A stretch of DNA of 64,000 nucleotides from Frankia sp. RB7 (lineage in GTDB: Bacteria > Pseudomonadota > Alphaproteobacteria > Rhizobiales > Xanthobacteraceae). The stretch spans positions 104,685 to 168,684 of the forward strand of contig JAUEPE010000010.1 of the NCBI GenBank assembly GCA_030403585.1, in the 5' to 3' direction. Position numbers and translations under genes: made by a program. Position 1 is the stretch's first letter, and each line of letters begins with the position of its first letter. Below, one piece after another: positions 55,201-63,975 of this stretch. The notes beneath the pieces were generated by a model that was not told the origin of the DNA, ran no database searches, and was given only the letters and a program-made list of their open reading frames with translations.

Positions 55201-55372
55201 AGAGGTTTTCCGGCGACGCGCCCGGGTAACTCGTCGAGATCGAGATCGAGGGCGGCGCGATGATCGGATATTGCGCGATCGGCAACAGCGGGATCGAAAT
55301 CGCGCCGATCAGACAGATGAACAGCGCGACGACCCAGGCGAAAATCGGCCTGTCGATGAAGAAGCTCGCCAT
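52217..55372 (-). CDS. RND efflux transporter permease, HAE1 family (AcrB/MexF-like)
   Basis: Inner-membrane pump of 1051 aa with the full HAE1 layout: N-terminal MASFFIDRPIFAWVVALF, two large periplasmic loops and 12 membrane segments. The proton-relay Asp pair lies in GILVDDAIVVVENVE (TM4) and the Lys in GLAAKDAILIIEFAKD (TM10). It exports drugs, detergents or plant compounds in exchange for protons. It is encoded 6 nt after its membrane-fusion partner. No outer-membrane factor gene is in the window, so a TolC-like protein from elsewhere is needed. Confidence 0.96.
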   Translation of the reverse strand: MASFFIDRPIFAWVVALFICLIGAISIPLLPIAQYPIIAPPSISISTSYPGASPENLYNSVTRLIEEELNGASGILNFESTSDSLGQVEITANFVPGTDTNAASVEVQNRIKRVEARLPRAVIQQGILIEEASSAVLQIITLSSTDGSLDEVGLGDFMIRNVLGEIRRIPGVGRATLYSTERSLRVWVDPAKLVGYGLTADDVNKAIAAQNAQVASGSIGAEPSTASQRTSALVLVKGQLSSPDEFGAIILRANADGSTVRLRDVARIEVGGLSYQFNTRLNGKPTAGLSVLMSPSGNALATASAVEEKMKELSRFFPANISYEIPYNITPVVEASIKKVLSTLVEAVVLVFVVMFLFLQNIRYTIIPTIVVPVALLGACTTLLLAGYSINMLSMFGMVLAVGILVDDAIVVVENVERIMTEEGLPPKQATRKAMSQISGAIIGITLVLMAVFVPMAFFPGSVGIIYRQFSVTMVAAIGFSAFLALSLTPALCATLLKPVVAGHGHARKGVFGWFNRMLEGGKEGYSRTVGFSLKRTGRLMLVYVALLAGLSWAFVNLPGGFLPVDDQGFVTTDVQTPSDSSYGRTEAVIEKVEKYLAQRPGVDDVTFLTGFSFSGQGMNTAQAFITLKDWSERGPKESAAAIVNDINRDLSSSIRDAKISALQPPPIDNLGNSSGFSFRLQDRGQKGYPAMMRAADQLIAEANASPVLQKVYIEGLPEAGVVNLVIDREKAGAFGVTFEDINNTISTNLGSNYINDFPNRGRMQRVVVQADSRDRMKTEDILNYNVRNSRGQLVPFSSFATVEWSRGPTQIAGFNYYPAVRISGEARPGFTSGDAIAEMERLAGKLPRGFGYEWTGQSLQEKLSGSQAPFLLALSVFVVFLCLAALYESWTIPLAVLLTVPLGIVGAVVAAMLRGLPNDVYFTVGLITIIGLAAKDAILIIEFAKDLRKEGKPLVEATMEACRLRFRPILMTGLAFICGVLPMAIAHGAGGASQQSLGTVVMGGMIAVVILALLMVPVFFVSVQRVLAGDREPKAAKEVEAYGPPAPVKP

Positions 55373-55378
55373 GGCGCG

Positions 55379-56569
55379 CTATTGCACGAGCTGTGCGCGC
55401 TGGCTTCCCGCGACCGCGTCGGCCTCGGCCCAGGATTGCGGCTTGACCTTGTCGCCTGCCGCAAATTTCTGGAACCCCTCGACCACGACCTTGTCACCGG
55501 CTTTCAGGCCTTCTGTGACGAACCAGACGCCATCCTGCACCGACCCGGTGCGCACCGGCTGCACGGCGACGCGGTTGTCGTCCTTGACCACGAACACCTC
55601 GCTGCCGCCGCTGCCGTTGCGCTGGACCGCCTGCTGCGGCACTGCGATCGCGTCACTGTCGATGCCCTGCTCGATCCGAACGCGGACATACATGCCGGGC
55701 AACAATTCCCGCTTCGGGTTGGGGAACTCGCCGCGCAGCGTCACCTGCCCCGTATTGGCCTCGACCTTTGCGTCCGAGAACAGCAGCTTGCCGCTCTGCG
55801 AATAAAGCGCGTTGTCGTCGAGCACGAGGCGAACCTTGGCGGCGTCGGCCTCGATGCGATCGAGATCGCCGTTCTCGAAAGCGCGCCGCAGTTGATTCAT
55901 CTCGTTCACGGACTGTGTGAAGTCCGCATAGATCGGGTCGAGTTGCTGGACCGTGGCGAGGTTGGTCTCGTTCTGGACGGCGAGTGCGCCCTCACTGACG
56001 AGCGCAGCGCCCACCACGCCGTCAATGGGCGCGCGAACCGTCGCATAATCGAGGTGAAGCCGGGCACGCGCGAGCTCGGCCTTGCGGCCCTCGACTTCGG
56101 CCTGGGCCTGATGCTCCGCCGCGATGGCTTTTTCGTTCTCGGCTTCCGGTGCAGCCCGCTGGCTGGTGAGCGTTGCGATGCGGCGCGAGTGCTGCTGGGC
56201 CTGGAGAAGCACGGCCTGTGCCTTGGCCAGCGCCGCCTGGTTGGCCATCACTTCGACCTCGAAAGGATGAGGATCGATGCGATAGAGCGGTTCGCCCGCC
56301 TTCACCTCGCTACCCTGGCGGAACAGGCGCTCGACCACGATGCCGGAAACGCGTGGTCGCACTTCCGCGACGCGCGTCGGCGAGATGCGGCCCGGGAGTT
56401 CCCGGACCACGGCACGCGGCTGCTGCCTGACCGTGATGACACTGACATCGGGTTCGATGGGTTGAGCCTGGACGATCGCTGAGTTCGATTCATCGCAGCC
56501 CGCAAGCAGCGGCGCCGCGGCCACAAGCATCAGTGCGACGCATGCGGTTCGCGCTCGAAGTCCTGCCAT
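55379..56569 (-). CDS. RND efflux periplasmic adaptor (membrane fusion protein)
   Basis: Lipoprotein of 396 aa with a lipobox LLAGC at about residue 24, a lipoyl-like half-motif (VSGIVVERLFRQGSEVKAGEPLYRID), a helical hairpin and a beta-barrel domain (VRAPIDGVVGAALVSEGAL). It links the RND pump to the outer-membrane channel. I chose ATG 56569 because the lipoprotein signal starts there; a longer frame to 56674 has no signal. No TetR- or MarR-type regulator is next to it. Confidence 0.94.
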   Translation of the reverse strand: MAGLRARTACVALMLVAAAPLLAGCDESNSAIVQAQPIEPDVSVITVRQQPRAVVRELPGRISPTRVAEVRPRVSGIVVERLFRQGSEVKAGEPLYRIDPHPFEVEVMANQAALAKAQAVLLQAQQHSRRIATLTSQRAAPEAENEKAIAAEHQAQAEVEGRKAELARARLHLDYATVRAPIDGVVGAALVSEGALAVQNETNLATVQQLDPIYADFTQSVNEMNQLRRAFENGDLDRIEADAAKVRLVLDDNALYSQSGKLLFSDAKVEANTGQVTLRGEFPNPKRELLPGMYVRVRIEQGIDSDAIAVPQQAVQRNGSGGSEVFVVKDDNRVAVQPVRTGSVQDGVWFVTEGLKAGDKVVVEGFQKFAAGDKVKPQSWAEADAVAGSQRAQLVQ

Positions 56570-56793
56570 GAGTAAATTTGCCCCGGTTGAGTTGCACAGT
56601 TCCTTCAGCCAGCCGGAGGAGTTCCGAACGAGCTGATCTCGCATCGAAAATAGATTGAAGTTGCTGCGACGCAATGAAAGCTGCGGCGGCCCAATGTCAC
56701 ACCTGCTAGCGCCCTAGAAAATAGAGAGCTTTTCCGGATTCACTCGATTGTGAGTCGGGTTCCATCACCGCGTGCTGCGACAGAAGATCGCAA

Positions 56794-57822
56794 TCAGGCG
56801 ACGGCTTTCATCCGATAGTGGCTGACGCCCCACTCGGTTCCGTCGGCGTAGCCGAACAGACCCGCGGTGGCGAGGAAGAACCAGCGCCAGCGCCGCATCC
56901 ACAAATAGGTCTCGTCGCCATAGACGTTGCGCAAGGAGGCTTCGATCGCGTCGCGATGGGCATCGAAATTGGCGAGCCAGTCAATTGCGGTGCGCTGGTA
57001 ATGCGTGCCGCTCCAGCGCCATTCCTTCTCGATCGCGAAGATATCGGCATATTGCCTGACGAGCTGATGGCTCGGCATCACGCCGCCGGTGAAGAAATGC
57101 TGCGCGATCCAGTCCTCGCGATTGGCGCGGTCGAACGCATAGGAGCCGGCGCGATGGGTGAAGATATGCATGAAGAAGCGCCCCTCCGGCGCTAGCCAAG
57201 CGCGCACGCGGGTCATCAGCTTGCGCCAGTTCATCATGTGCTCGAACATCTCGACCGAAACGATGCGGTCGAACTGGCCCTCCAGCGCGAACACGTTCAT
57301 GTCGGCGGTGACGACGCGCAGGTTCAGCAGGCCGCGTTCCTGCGCCGTCTCCTCGATATAGGCGCGCTGCGACTGCGAGTTCGACACCGCGGTCACCTTG
57401 GCATGCGGAAACTGCCGCGCGATCCACAGCGACAGCGAGCCCCAGCCGCACCCGAGCTCAAGGATGGTCTGCCCGTCGGCAAGGCCGGCATGCTCGACGG
57501 TCTGCCGCAGCGCCTCCTCCTCGGCTTCCTGCAGCGTCGTCGCATCGTTACTGTAGAAGCAGGAGGAGTATTTGCGGTTCGGGCCCAGCACCTGTGCGAA
57601 GAAGCTTTGCGGCACTTCGTAATGCTGGCTGTTGGCCGCGTCAGTGTGCTCGGCGATCGGCCTGATCATCATGCGTCCGGCGAAAGCGGCATCGTCGGCT
57701 GCGGTATGCGCGGCGAGACGCGTTGCGGTGCGCGAGCACAGGCGCTGGATGGCGGCGCGGACCACGAGATCCGGCAGCGGCACGCGTTCGGCAGTCCCGA
57801 TGATCGTGGACACGACGCTCAT
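56794..57822 (-). CDS. Cyclopropane-fatty-acyl-phospholipid synthase family methyltransferase
   Basis: SAM-dependent methyltransferase of 342 aa with the motif I ILELGCGWGSLSLWIA and FDRIVSVEMFEHMMNW. The pre-domain FYSNDATTLQEAEEEAL fits the CFA synthase family. It lacks the long N-terminal domain of true CFA synthases (about 380-400 aa). It may modify lipid unsaturations in another way, as in the furan or methyl fatty acid enzymes. ATG 57822 overlaps the stop of the DUF1295 gene by 4 bp; a longer frame inside that gene is rejected. Confidence 0.88.
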   Translation of the reverse strand: MSVVSTIIGTAERVPLPDLVVRAAIQRLCSRTATRLAAHTAADDAAFAGRMMIRPIAEHTDAANSQHYEVPQSFFAQVLGPNRKYSSCFYSNDATTLQEAEEEALRQTVEHAGLADGQTILELGCGWGSLSLWIARQFPHAKVTAVSNSQSQRAYIEETAQERGLLNLRVVTADMNVFALEGQFDRIVSVEMFEHMMNWRKLMTRVRAWLAPEGRFFMHIFTHRAGSYAFDRANREDWIAQHFFTGGVMPSHQLVRQYADIFAIEKEWRWSGTHYQRTAIDWLANFDAHRDAIEASLRNVYGDETYLWMRRWRWFFLATAGLFGYADGTEWGVSHYRMKAVA

Positions 57823-58628
57823 GCGGCCATTCCCTCTCTGGGTGGCAGTGGAAAGAACATGCTGGTGCGGGATTGATAGGCGCGGTAGCGCTCGCCGCGC
57901 GAGCGCAGCATTTGCGCTTCCAGGGGCGGAATGCCGGTGACGTGGACCAAGATCCAGTACATGAAGATTGGGGCGAGCAGGCTGGCCCAGCCCCAGGGAT
58001 ATCCGGCCGACAAGGCGATGACGGGATAGGCGAGCCAGCCGAGCCATTCGAAGAAATAATTGGGATGGCGCGACCAGCGCCAAAGCCCGACGTCGCAGAC
58101 CTTGCCGTGATTGGCAGGGTCGTGCCGGAAGCGGCGCAACTGCGCATCCGCCAGCGCCTCGCCCGCAATCCCGATCAGCAGGATCGCGGCACCGAGGACG
58201 TCCTGGATCCGCAAGGTGGGCACAGGGACGTGCGCGGCGACAAAAATGGAAAACACCAGCGGCACCGAACCCAGCGCCTGGTTCTGAAGGAAGATGAACA
58301 TCCGCCGCGGCGCGTTGAGGCCCCAGTCCGCGGCAAAGGCGGCATAGCGGGGGTCATCGGTGATCCCGGCGGTGCGGATCGCGATATGGGTGCCCAGCCG
58401 AAGCGACCAGACCGCAACGAGGCCGGCGACCAGCCATTGCCTTGCATTGGGCCCCTCGCCCGCGAGCGGCCACAGGGCGCCGCCGGCGCCGACCAGCCCG
58501 ATCGCAAAAGTCCAGATCGTATCGACCCAGCCAGAATTGCCCGTGCGCTGCTGCACCACCCAGGCAAACGCCATCAGGACCGCGAGCGAGAGCGCGATGG
58601 CCGCCAGTCCCCAAAGAAATATCGCCAT
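57819..58628 (-). CDS. DUF1295 integral membrane protein, steroid-reductase/isoprenylcysteine-methyltransferase-like
   Basis: Protein of 269 aa with about six membrane segments. The C-terminal conserved segments LWRWSRHPNYFFEWLGW and RGERYRAYQSRTSMFFP are typical of DUF1295 and of the related 5-alpha-reductase/ICMT fold. It is translationally coupled to the CFA-like methyltransferase, so the pair likely modifies membrane lipids together. DUF1295 and CFA-like genes are also paired in singlet-oxygen stress regulons of other proteobacteria. The start is ATG 58628; an in-frame start at 58688 is less likely. Confidence 0.87.
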   Translation of the reverse strand: MAIFLWGLAAIALSLAVLMAFAWVVQQRTGNSGWVDTIWTFAIGLVGAGGALWPLAGEGPNARQWLVAGLVAVWSLRLGTHIAIRTAGITDDPRYAAFAADWGLNAPRRMFIFLQNQALGSVPLVFSIFVAAHVPVPTLRIQDVLGAAILLIGIAGEALADAQLRRFRHDPANHGKVCDVGLWRWSRHPNYFFEWLGWLAYPVIALSAGYPWGWASLLAPIFMYWILVHVTGIPPLEAQMLRSRGERYRAYQSRTSMFFPLPPREGMAA

Positions 58629-58801
58629 GCAAAAAATCCGAGCTAAGCCTGTGGAATGCCGAAGTTTTGCAAAATACGTCGGTATCAAAGCGCGGTTTCA
58701 GCTTTGGGTTCCCGAACCGCCCCCGAAATCGGTACAACCGGCGCTTTTTTTGGGCTGGCGCTGTGCCATAGTGCGCGCACCGCAAGCAAGCTTCGTAACG
58801 G

Positions 58802-59836
58802 ATGATACCGGCCATGCCGTCAGGCGCCTCGCCCCGCTCCTCCCTCGACATCGAATACACAAAACTATCCTCCCCCAGTGTCTTCCTGGTGCGGATGCTG
58901 GTCTTCCTGGTGCTGTGCACGCTGGTGGGCGTGGTGCTCTACAAGCAGATCATCCAGGCCTTCTTCGCCAATCCCGGCCTCAATGCCCTGATCGGCGGCG
59001 TGATGTTCATTGGCATCATCCTGGCATTCCGCCAGGTGATCCGGCTTTATCCCGAGGTCTCCTGGGTCAACAATTTCCGCATCGCCGATCCCGGCCTGGC
59101 GCCGGCCCGGCACCCAAAACTGCTGGCGCCGATGGCGATGATTCTGGGCGGCGAGCGCAGCGGGCGGATGTCGATCACCCAGACCACGATGCGGCACCTG
59201 CTCGATTCTATCGCGACCCGCCTGGACGAAGCCCGCGACATCTCCCGCTACATGACCGGCCTGCTGGTCTTCCTCGGCCTGCTCGGCACCTTCTGGGGCC
59301 TGATCGAGACGGTCGGCTCGGTCGGCAAGGTGATCGACGGCCTCAAGGTCGGCGGTGATTCCGGCGCGCTGTTCGACACGCTGAAGGAGGGGCTGGCTGC
59401 CCCGCTCGGCGGCATGGGTATTTCGTTCTCCAGCTCGCTGTTCGGTCTCGCGGGCTCGCTGGTCCTCGGCTTCCTCGACCTGCAATCGAGCCAGGCCCAG
59501 AACCGCTTCTACACCGACCTCGAAGACTGGCTCGCCACCACCGTGCGCGAGTACGGCAGCGGCGAGGTCACGGTTGCCGCCCCCGCCGGCGGCGGGGTTG
59601 CCAGCGGCGAGTTGCAGGCTGCCGTCGAGCGCTTGCGCTCCGTGCTCGAGGAAGGCAGCGCCAGCCGCGGTACCACCGCGGCGATGGCGAGCCTTGCGGA
59701 GGCGATCCAGGCGCTGGTCTCGCACATGCGGACCGAGCAGCAGATGATCCGCGAATGGGCCGACGGACAGGGCGAGCAGAACCGCGAAATCCGTCGCCTC
59801 TTGGAGCGCATCGCGCGCCAGCCCGAGAAGAGTTAA
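58802..59836 (+). CDS. MotA/TolQ/ExbB-type proton channel family protein
   Basis: Membrane protein of 344 aa with N-terminal spans (VFLVRMLVFLVLCTLVGVVLY, LIGGVMFIGIILAF). A conserved channel region YMTGLLVFLGLLGTFWGLIETV follows, and then GMGISFSSSLFGLAGSLVLGF, the pattern of MotA/TolQ/ExbB cores. The C-terminus is a soluble tail with possible coiled coil. It is encoded 24 nt before an OmpA-like partner. No flagellar, Tol or Ton genes are adjacent. It may form an ion-driven force generator acting on the cell wall. Confidence 0.85.
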   Translation: MIPAMPSGASPRSSLDIEYTKLSSPSVFLVRMLVFLVLCTLVGVVLYKQIIQAFFANPGLNALIGGVMFIGIILAFRQVIRLYPEVSWVNNFRIADPGLAPARHPKLLAPMAMILGGERSGRMSITQTTMRHLLDSIATRLDEARDISRYMTGLLVFLGLLGTFWGLIETVGSVGKVIDGLKVGGDSGALFDTLKEGLAAPLGGMGISFSSSLFGLAGSLVLGFLDLQSSQAQNRFYTDLEDWLATTVREYGSGEVTVAAPAGGGVASGELQAAVERLRSVLEEGSASRGTTAAMASLAEAIQALVSHMRTEQQMIREWADGQGEQNREIRRLLERIARQPEKS

Positions 59837-59860
59837 GCAATCAGCATTTGAGAGGCGAGC

Positions 59861-60889
59861 ATGGCTCTAGCCCGCGGCCGCCGCAGCGAAGGCGCCTTCA
59901 ACTACTGGCCCGGATTCGTCGACGCGCTGTCGACGCTGGTGCTGTCGATCGTGTTCCTGCTGTCGGTGTTCCTGGTCGTGCAATTCTTCCTGTCGCAGGA
60001 GGTGACCGGCAAGGACAAGGCGCTGGAGCAGCTCAACGCCAAGATCGCCCAGCTCAACGAGCTCTTGTCGCTGGAGAAGCTCGGCAAGCTGACGCTCGAC
60101 GACCAGGTCTCGTCACTCAAGGCAGGCCTGGCTTCGGCCGAGAGCGAACGCGACCGCATCAAGGGGCTCTATGACGGGCTCGCCGCCGCCGGCAACGACG
60201 CGCAGGGCAAGAGCTCCGAGCTCGGCAAGGCGCTCGAGTCCGAGAAGGCGGTCTCGGGGCGGGCGCTGGCGCAGATCGAGGTGCTGAACCAGCAGATCAG
60301 CGCGCTGCGCCGGCAATTGGCGGCACTGGAAGAGGCGTTAGATGCCTCCGAGAAGCGCGACAAGGAATCGCAGAACCGTATCGCCGATCTGGGTTCTCGC
60401 CTGAATGTTGCCCTGGCGCAGCGCGTGCAGGAATTGTCGCGCTATCGCTCCGAGTTCTTTGGGCGCCTCCGCGCCATTCTCGGCAACCGTCCTGATATCC
60501 GCGTGGTCGGCGACCGATTCGTGTTCCAGTCCGAAGTGTTCTTCGACACCGGACAGGCAACGCTGCTGCCCGAGGGCCGCGCCGAGCTCGACACCGTGGC
60601 GGCCGCGCTGACCGAACTCGACAAGAAGATCCCGGCCGAGATCGCCTGGGTGCTGCGCGTCGACGGCCACACCGACGTGCGGCCGGTGAGCGGCGCGAAC
60701 TTCAAGTCGAACTGGGACCTGTCATCGGCACGCGCGATCTCGGTGGTGCAATATCTGATCACGCTCGGCGTGCCGGCGCAGCGACTGGTCGCCGCGGGCT
60801 TCGCCGAATTCCAGCCGCTCGACACCGCCAACACCGAGGACGCCTACAAGCGCAATCGCCGCATCGAGCTGAAGCTGACGGAGCGGTAG
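59861..60889 (+). CDS. OmpA/MotB-type peptidoglycan-binding protein with coiled coil
   Basis: Protein of 342 aa with one N-terminal membrane span (ALSTLVLSIVFLLSVFLVVQFF), preceded by FVDALST, which supplies the Asp expected of MotB-like proteins. A long coiled coil occupies about residues 45-185. The C-terminal OmpA domain carries RVDGHTDVRP and NRRIELKL. It should bind peptidoglycan and pair with the channel protein encoded upstream. The GNAT gene's GTG start overlaps its TAG stop by 1 bp. Confidence 0.9.
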   Translation: MALARGRRSEGAFNYWPGFVDALSTLVLSIVFLLSVFLVVQFFLSQEVTGKDKALEQLNAKIAQLNELLSLEKLGKLTLDDQVSSLKAGLASAESERDRIKGLYDGLAAAGNDAQGKSSELGKALESEKAVSGRALAQIEVLNQQISALRRQLAALEEALDASEKRDKESQNRIADLGSRLNVALAQRVQELSRYRSEFFGRLRAILGNRPDIRVVGDRFVFQSEVFFDTGQATLLPEGRAELDTVAAALTELDKKIPAEIAWVLRVDGHTDVRPVSGANFKSNWDLSSARAISVVQYLITLGVPAQRLVAAGFAEFQPLDTANTEDAYKRNRRIELKLTER

Positions 60890-61335
60890 TGAGCGCGCTC
60901 CGCCTCCGCCCCTATTTGGACGCCGACGAAGCGGCGACGATCGACCTCTGGCATCGCACTTGGCAGCAGGCCTATCCGCAGATCGACTTTGCCGCACGGG
61001 TGGAGTGGTGGCGCGAGCGCTGGCGCAACGAGCTGGTGCCGAAGGCCGCGATCGTGGTTGCGGAACAAGATGGCGCGCTGACCGGCTTCGTCACCATCGA
61101 TGGCGACGGCTATCTCGACCAGCTCGTGGTCGACCCCAATCATTGGGGCTCGGAGGCGGCAAGGCTGTTGGTGGATGAGGCCAAGCGGCTGTCACCATCG
61201 GGCGTGACGCTGCTGGTCAACAAGGACAACAGCCGCGCCATCCGCTTCTACGAGCGTAACGGCTTTGCGCATGCCGGCGACGATGTGAACCCGACCTCGG
61301 GCCGACCTGTGCTGAAGATGATTTGGCACCCGTGA
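60889..61335 (+). CDS. GNAT family N-acetyltransferase
   Basis: Acetyltransferase of 148 aa with the fold order of GNAT proteins; the acetyl-CoA loop region is around LVVDPNHWGSEAARLLVDEA and the C-terminal motif is SRAIRFYERNGFAHAG. The substrate is unknown. The start is GTG 60889, which overlaps the stop of the OmpA-like gene by 1 nt (TAGTG), indicating coupling. Confidence 0.88.
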   Translation: MSALRLRPYLDADEAATIDLWHRTWQQAYPQIDFAARVEWWRERWRNELVPKAAIVVAEQDGALTGFVTIDGDGYLDQLVVDPNHWGSEAARLLVDEAKRLSPSGVTLLVNKDNSRAIRFYERNGFAHAGDDVNPTSGRPVLKMIWHP

Positions 61336-61408
61336 CAGACGTCACGGAGAAGCCCTGCGCCGCCTGCTATTCGTGATAGACTGACACTGCAATGGCAGGA
61401 GAAGATCG

Positions 61409-61678
61409 ATGCGGCTGAGCGATCTGGCCAAGGGGTCTTCGGTGTTTCTGGGCGTCATCCTCGCCGGCTATGTGTCGACGATCTATGTCGACCAGCGTCT
61501 CGCGCCGCCGCCCAAGACAGCGAGCGAGACGACAAGTTCGCCTGCGCCAACGAGCACGCCCGTTCCGACAGACAGCCCGGCTCCGGCCAACGGCGGGTCA
61601 CCCTGTATCGGTGAGGGCGGCAGCTGGAAGAACTGGCCGTGGCCGAATGTGCCGATGGGCTCGCCGAAGTGCCCGTGA
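61409..61678 (+). CDS. Small anchored Pro/Ser/Thr-rich hypothetical protein
   Basis: Protein of 89 aa with a hydrophobic N-terminal segment (SVFLGVILAGYVSTIYV) and a low-complexity Pro/Ser/Thr linker. A short C-terminal region has two Cys and Trp residues (GSPCIGEGG, KNWPWPN, PKCP). It looks like a small secreted or anchored periplasmic protein. I do not recognise the family. A ribosome-binding site AGGAGA lies upstream of the ATG. Confidence 0.65.
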   Translation: MRLSDLAKGSSVFLGVILAGYVSTIYVDQRLAPPPKTASETTSSPAPTSTPVPTDSPAPANGGSPCIGEGGSWKNWPWPNVPMGSPKCP

Positions 61679-61695
61679 GTGCGTAAAGCAGAGTC

Positions 61696-63522
61696 TCACG
61701 CCCCCTCGAACTGCAACCTCGCCAGCCTGGCATAAAGCCCGTTCACAGCAACAAGCTCCGCATGCGTGCCCTGCTCGACGATCCTGCCCTGGTCCATCAC
61801 CAGGATGCGGTCGCAGGACAGCACGGTTGCCAATCGATGCGCGATCACCAGGGTGGTGCGGTGGCTCATCAGCTCTTCGAGCGCGGTCTGCACCAGCGTC
61901 TCGCTTTCGGCGTCGAGCGCGGAGGTGGCTTCGTCGAGCAACAGCAACGGCGCATCGCGCAGGATGGCGCGCGCGATCGCGATGCGCTGGCGCTGGCCGC
62001 CGGAGAGCGTCACGCCGCGCTCGCCGAGCGGGGTGTCGAAACCTTCCGGCAGACGGCGGATGAACTCGGTCGCATGCGCGAGCTCGGCGGCACGCTCGAC
62101 CTCGGCATCGGTCGCATCGGGCCGGCCGAAGCGGATGTTTTCGCGGGCGCTCGCGGCAAACACGTTGGATTCCTGCGGCACCAAAGCGATGTGAGACCGG
62201 AAATCGCGCGGGTAGGCAGACTTCACCGGCACGCCGTCGAGCGAGATCGCGCCATTGCGCGGATCGTAGAAGCGCAGCAGCAGATGGAAGATCGTGCTCT
62301 TGCCGGCGCCGGACGGGCCGACGATCGCAACCTTCTCGCCGGGCCGCACCGCAAACGACACCGCGTCGAGCACGTTGACGTCGGGCCGCGCCGGATAAGA
62401 GAAGCTGACGTGATCGAAGCCGACCTCACCGCGCCCGGGCACCGGCAGCGCGCGCGGCGACGCCGGCGCCTTGATGTCAGGTTGCACGTGAAGAATCTCG
62501 AACAGGCGTTCGGCAGCACCTGATGCAGCCGAAACCTCGCCCCAGACCTCGCTGAGCTGGCCGAGGCCTGCGGCCGCGAAGGCCGCATAGAGCACGAACT
62601 GGCCAAGCCGGCCCGGCGTGATCGCGCCGGTGAGCACGTCGTGCGAGCCGATCCAGAGGATGCCGACCACGCTTGCGAACACGATGAAGATGACGATGGC
62701 GGTGAGAACCGCGCGGGCTTGCGTGGACGTGCGCGCCGCTTCATAGGCCTGCTCGACCTCGCCGCCGAAACGCTTCGCGGCCAGCCCTTCGCTGGTATAG
62801 GCCTGCACGGTGCGGATCGCGCCAATCAGCTCGCCGGCATAGGCGGACGCGTCGGCGAGCGTGTCCTGCGCATTGCGCGACAGACGCCGTACCCAGCGTC
62901 CGAAGGCGACCAGCGGCAGCACGATCAGGGGGATCGCAAGCAGCACGAAGCCGGAGAGGCGCGGGCTGGTGATCACCATCATAGCCGCTGCGCCGAAGAA
63001 CATCATGAGATTGCGCAGCGCGATCGACACAGAGGCACCGACCGCGGATTTGATTTGCGTGGTGTCGGCGGTGAGCCGCGACACCAGTTCGCCGCTGCGC
63101 GCGGAATCGAAGAAGGCCGGCGACAGCGAGAGCAGATGCGCAAACACGTCGCGCCTGAGATCGGCGACGATGCGCTCACCGATCGTCATCACGAGGTAGT
63201 AGCGCGACGCGCTCGCCAGCGCGAGCACGGCGACCACCGCGATCATCACCGAGAAGTAGCTGTTGATCAGCGCGATGCCTTCTGGCGTCAGGCCGAAATC
63301 GATCATCCTGCGCACCGCGACCGGCACCAGCAGCGTGGTCAGGGCCGCAACCGTCAGCGCGACGAAGGCCAGTGCCGCCCGGCCGCGATAGCGGGCCACG
63401 TAAGGCGCGAGCGCCATCAGCGGCCGCAGCCTGGCGCGGCCTTTCTCGGGCTGCTCGATCAACTCGACTTCGATCGACGGGGCTTCTGCGGGCCCGGTTT
63501 CAAGCCGTTCTACTGCGCTCAT
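61696..63522 (-). CDS. ABC exporter (fused permease-ATPase), MsbA/lipid-exporter-like
   Basis: Half-transporter of 608 aa. The N-terminal half has six membrane segments, and the C-terminal ATPase has Walker [10 protein letters not shown], signature [14 protein letters not shown], Walker [13 protein letters not shown] and H-loop VIAHRL. It forms a homodimeric exporter for lipid-like or drug substrates. The ATG at 63522 begins [10 protein letters not shown]; an in-frame start at 63627 would add a leader without homology. It is divergent from rpmE. Confidence 0.92.
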   Translation of the reverse strand: MSAVERLETGPAEAPSIEVELIEQPEKGRARLRPLMALAPYVARYRGRAALAFVALTVAALTTLLVPVAVRRMIDFGLTPEGIALINSYFSVMIAVVAVLALASASRYYLVMTIGERIVADLRRDVFAHLLSLSPAFFDSARSGELVSRLTADTTQIKSAVGASVSIALRNLMMFFGAAAMMVITSPRLSGFVLLAIPLIVLPLVAFGRWVRRLSRNAQDTLADASAYAGELIGAIRTVQAYTSEGLAAKRFGGEVEQAYEAARTSTQARAVLTAIVIFIVFASVVGILWIGSHDVLTGAITPGRLGQFVLYAAFAAAGLGQLSEVWGEVSAASGAAERLFEILHVQPDIKAPASPRALPVPGRGEVGFDHVSFSYPARPDVNVLDAVSFAVRPGEKVAIVGPSGAGKSTIFHLLLRFYDPRNGAISLDGVPVKSAYPRDFRSHIALVPQESNVFAASARENIRFGRPDATDAEVERAAELAHATEFIRRLPEGFDTPLGERGVTLSGGQRQRIAIARAILRDAPLLLLDEATSALDAESETLVQTALEELMSHRTTLVIAHRLATVLSCDRILVMDQGRIVEQGTHAELVAVNGLYARLARLQFEGA

Positions 63523-63721
63523 GGGATCCGACCAAAAGAGATGAGTCCGCTCCAGATAGGCCGGAGGACCGGTCGTGGCAAATCCGGGATGTCCCTTAGG
63601 GAACGGCCGGTTCTCCTTGTCCCACAATGGCTTGTTTTAGGGGGCTCCGTGGGGTATAGACCCGCCAAATCCGTCATTCGATAGCCACTCAAGCAAGGCG
63701 CCGGGCGCCCTAGGAATTGCC

Positions 63722-63949
63722 ATGAAAGCCGAGATTCATCCGAATTATCATACGATTAAGGTCGTGATGACCGACGGAACCGAGTACCTGACCCGCTCCA
63801 CCTGGGGCAAGGAAGGCGACACGTTGAACCTCGACATCGACCCGAAGTCGCACCCGGCCTGGACCGGCGGCAACGCCCAGCTGATGGATCGCGGCGGCCG
63901 CGTCTCGCGCTTCCAGAAGAAGTTTTCGGGCTTCCTCAAAAAGGATTGA
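63722..63949 (+). CDS. rpmE: 50S ribosomal protein L31
   Basis: Ribosomal protein of 75 aa beginning [19 protein letters not shown], with the alphaproteobacterial [12 protein letters not shown] and GGRVSRF segments. The zinc-binding CxxC cysteines of the C+ form are absent, as is usual in this group. A terminator follows. Confidence 0.96.
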   Translation: MKAEIHPNYHTIKVVMTDGTEYLTRSTWGKEGDTLNLDIDPKSHPAWTGGNAQLMDRGGRVSRFQKKFSGFLKKD

Positions 63950-63975
63950 TCCTGGCCGCAAGGCTGGAGACGAAA

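Noticed and set aside
53855..56482. An 875-codon open frame on the plus strand, opposite the RND pump genes
   Set aside because: It is fully antisense to two well-supported genes and its translation is low-complexity Arg/Asp/His-rich, a common product of GC-rich third-position bias. No motif was seen.
58802..60889. Possible Zorya anti-phage system
   Set aside because: The MotA-like and OmpA-like proteins fit a ZorAB-like layout only in general terms. No ZorC, ZorD or ZorE-type gene follows; the next genes encode a GNAT enzyme and a small hypothetical protein.
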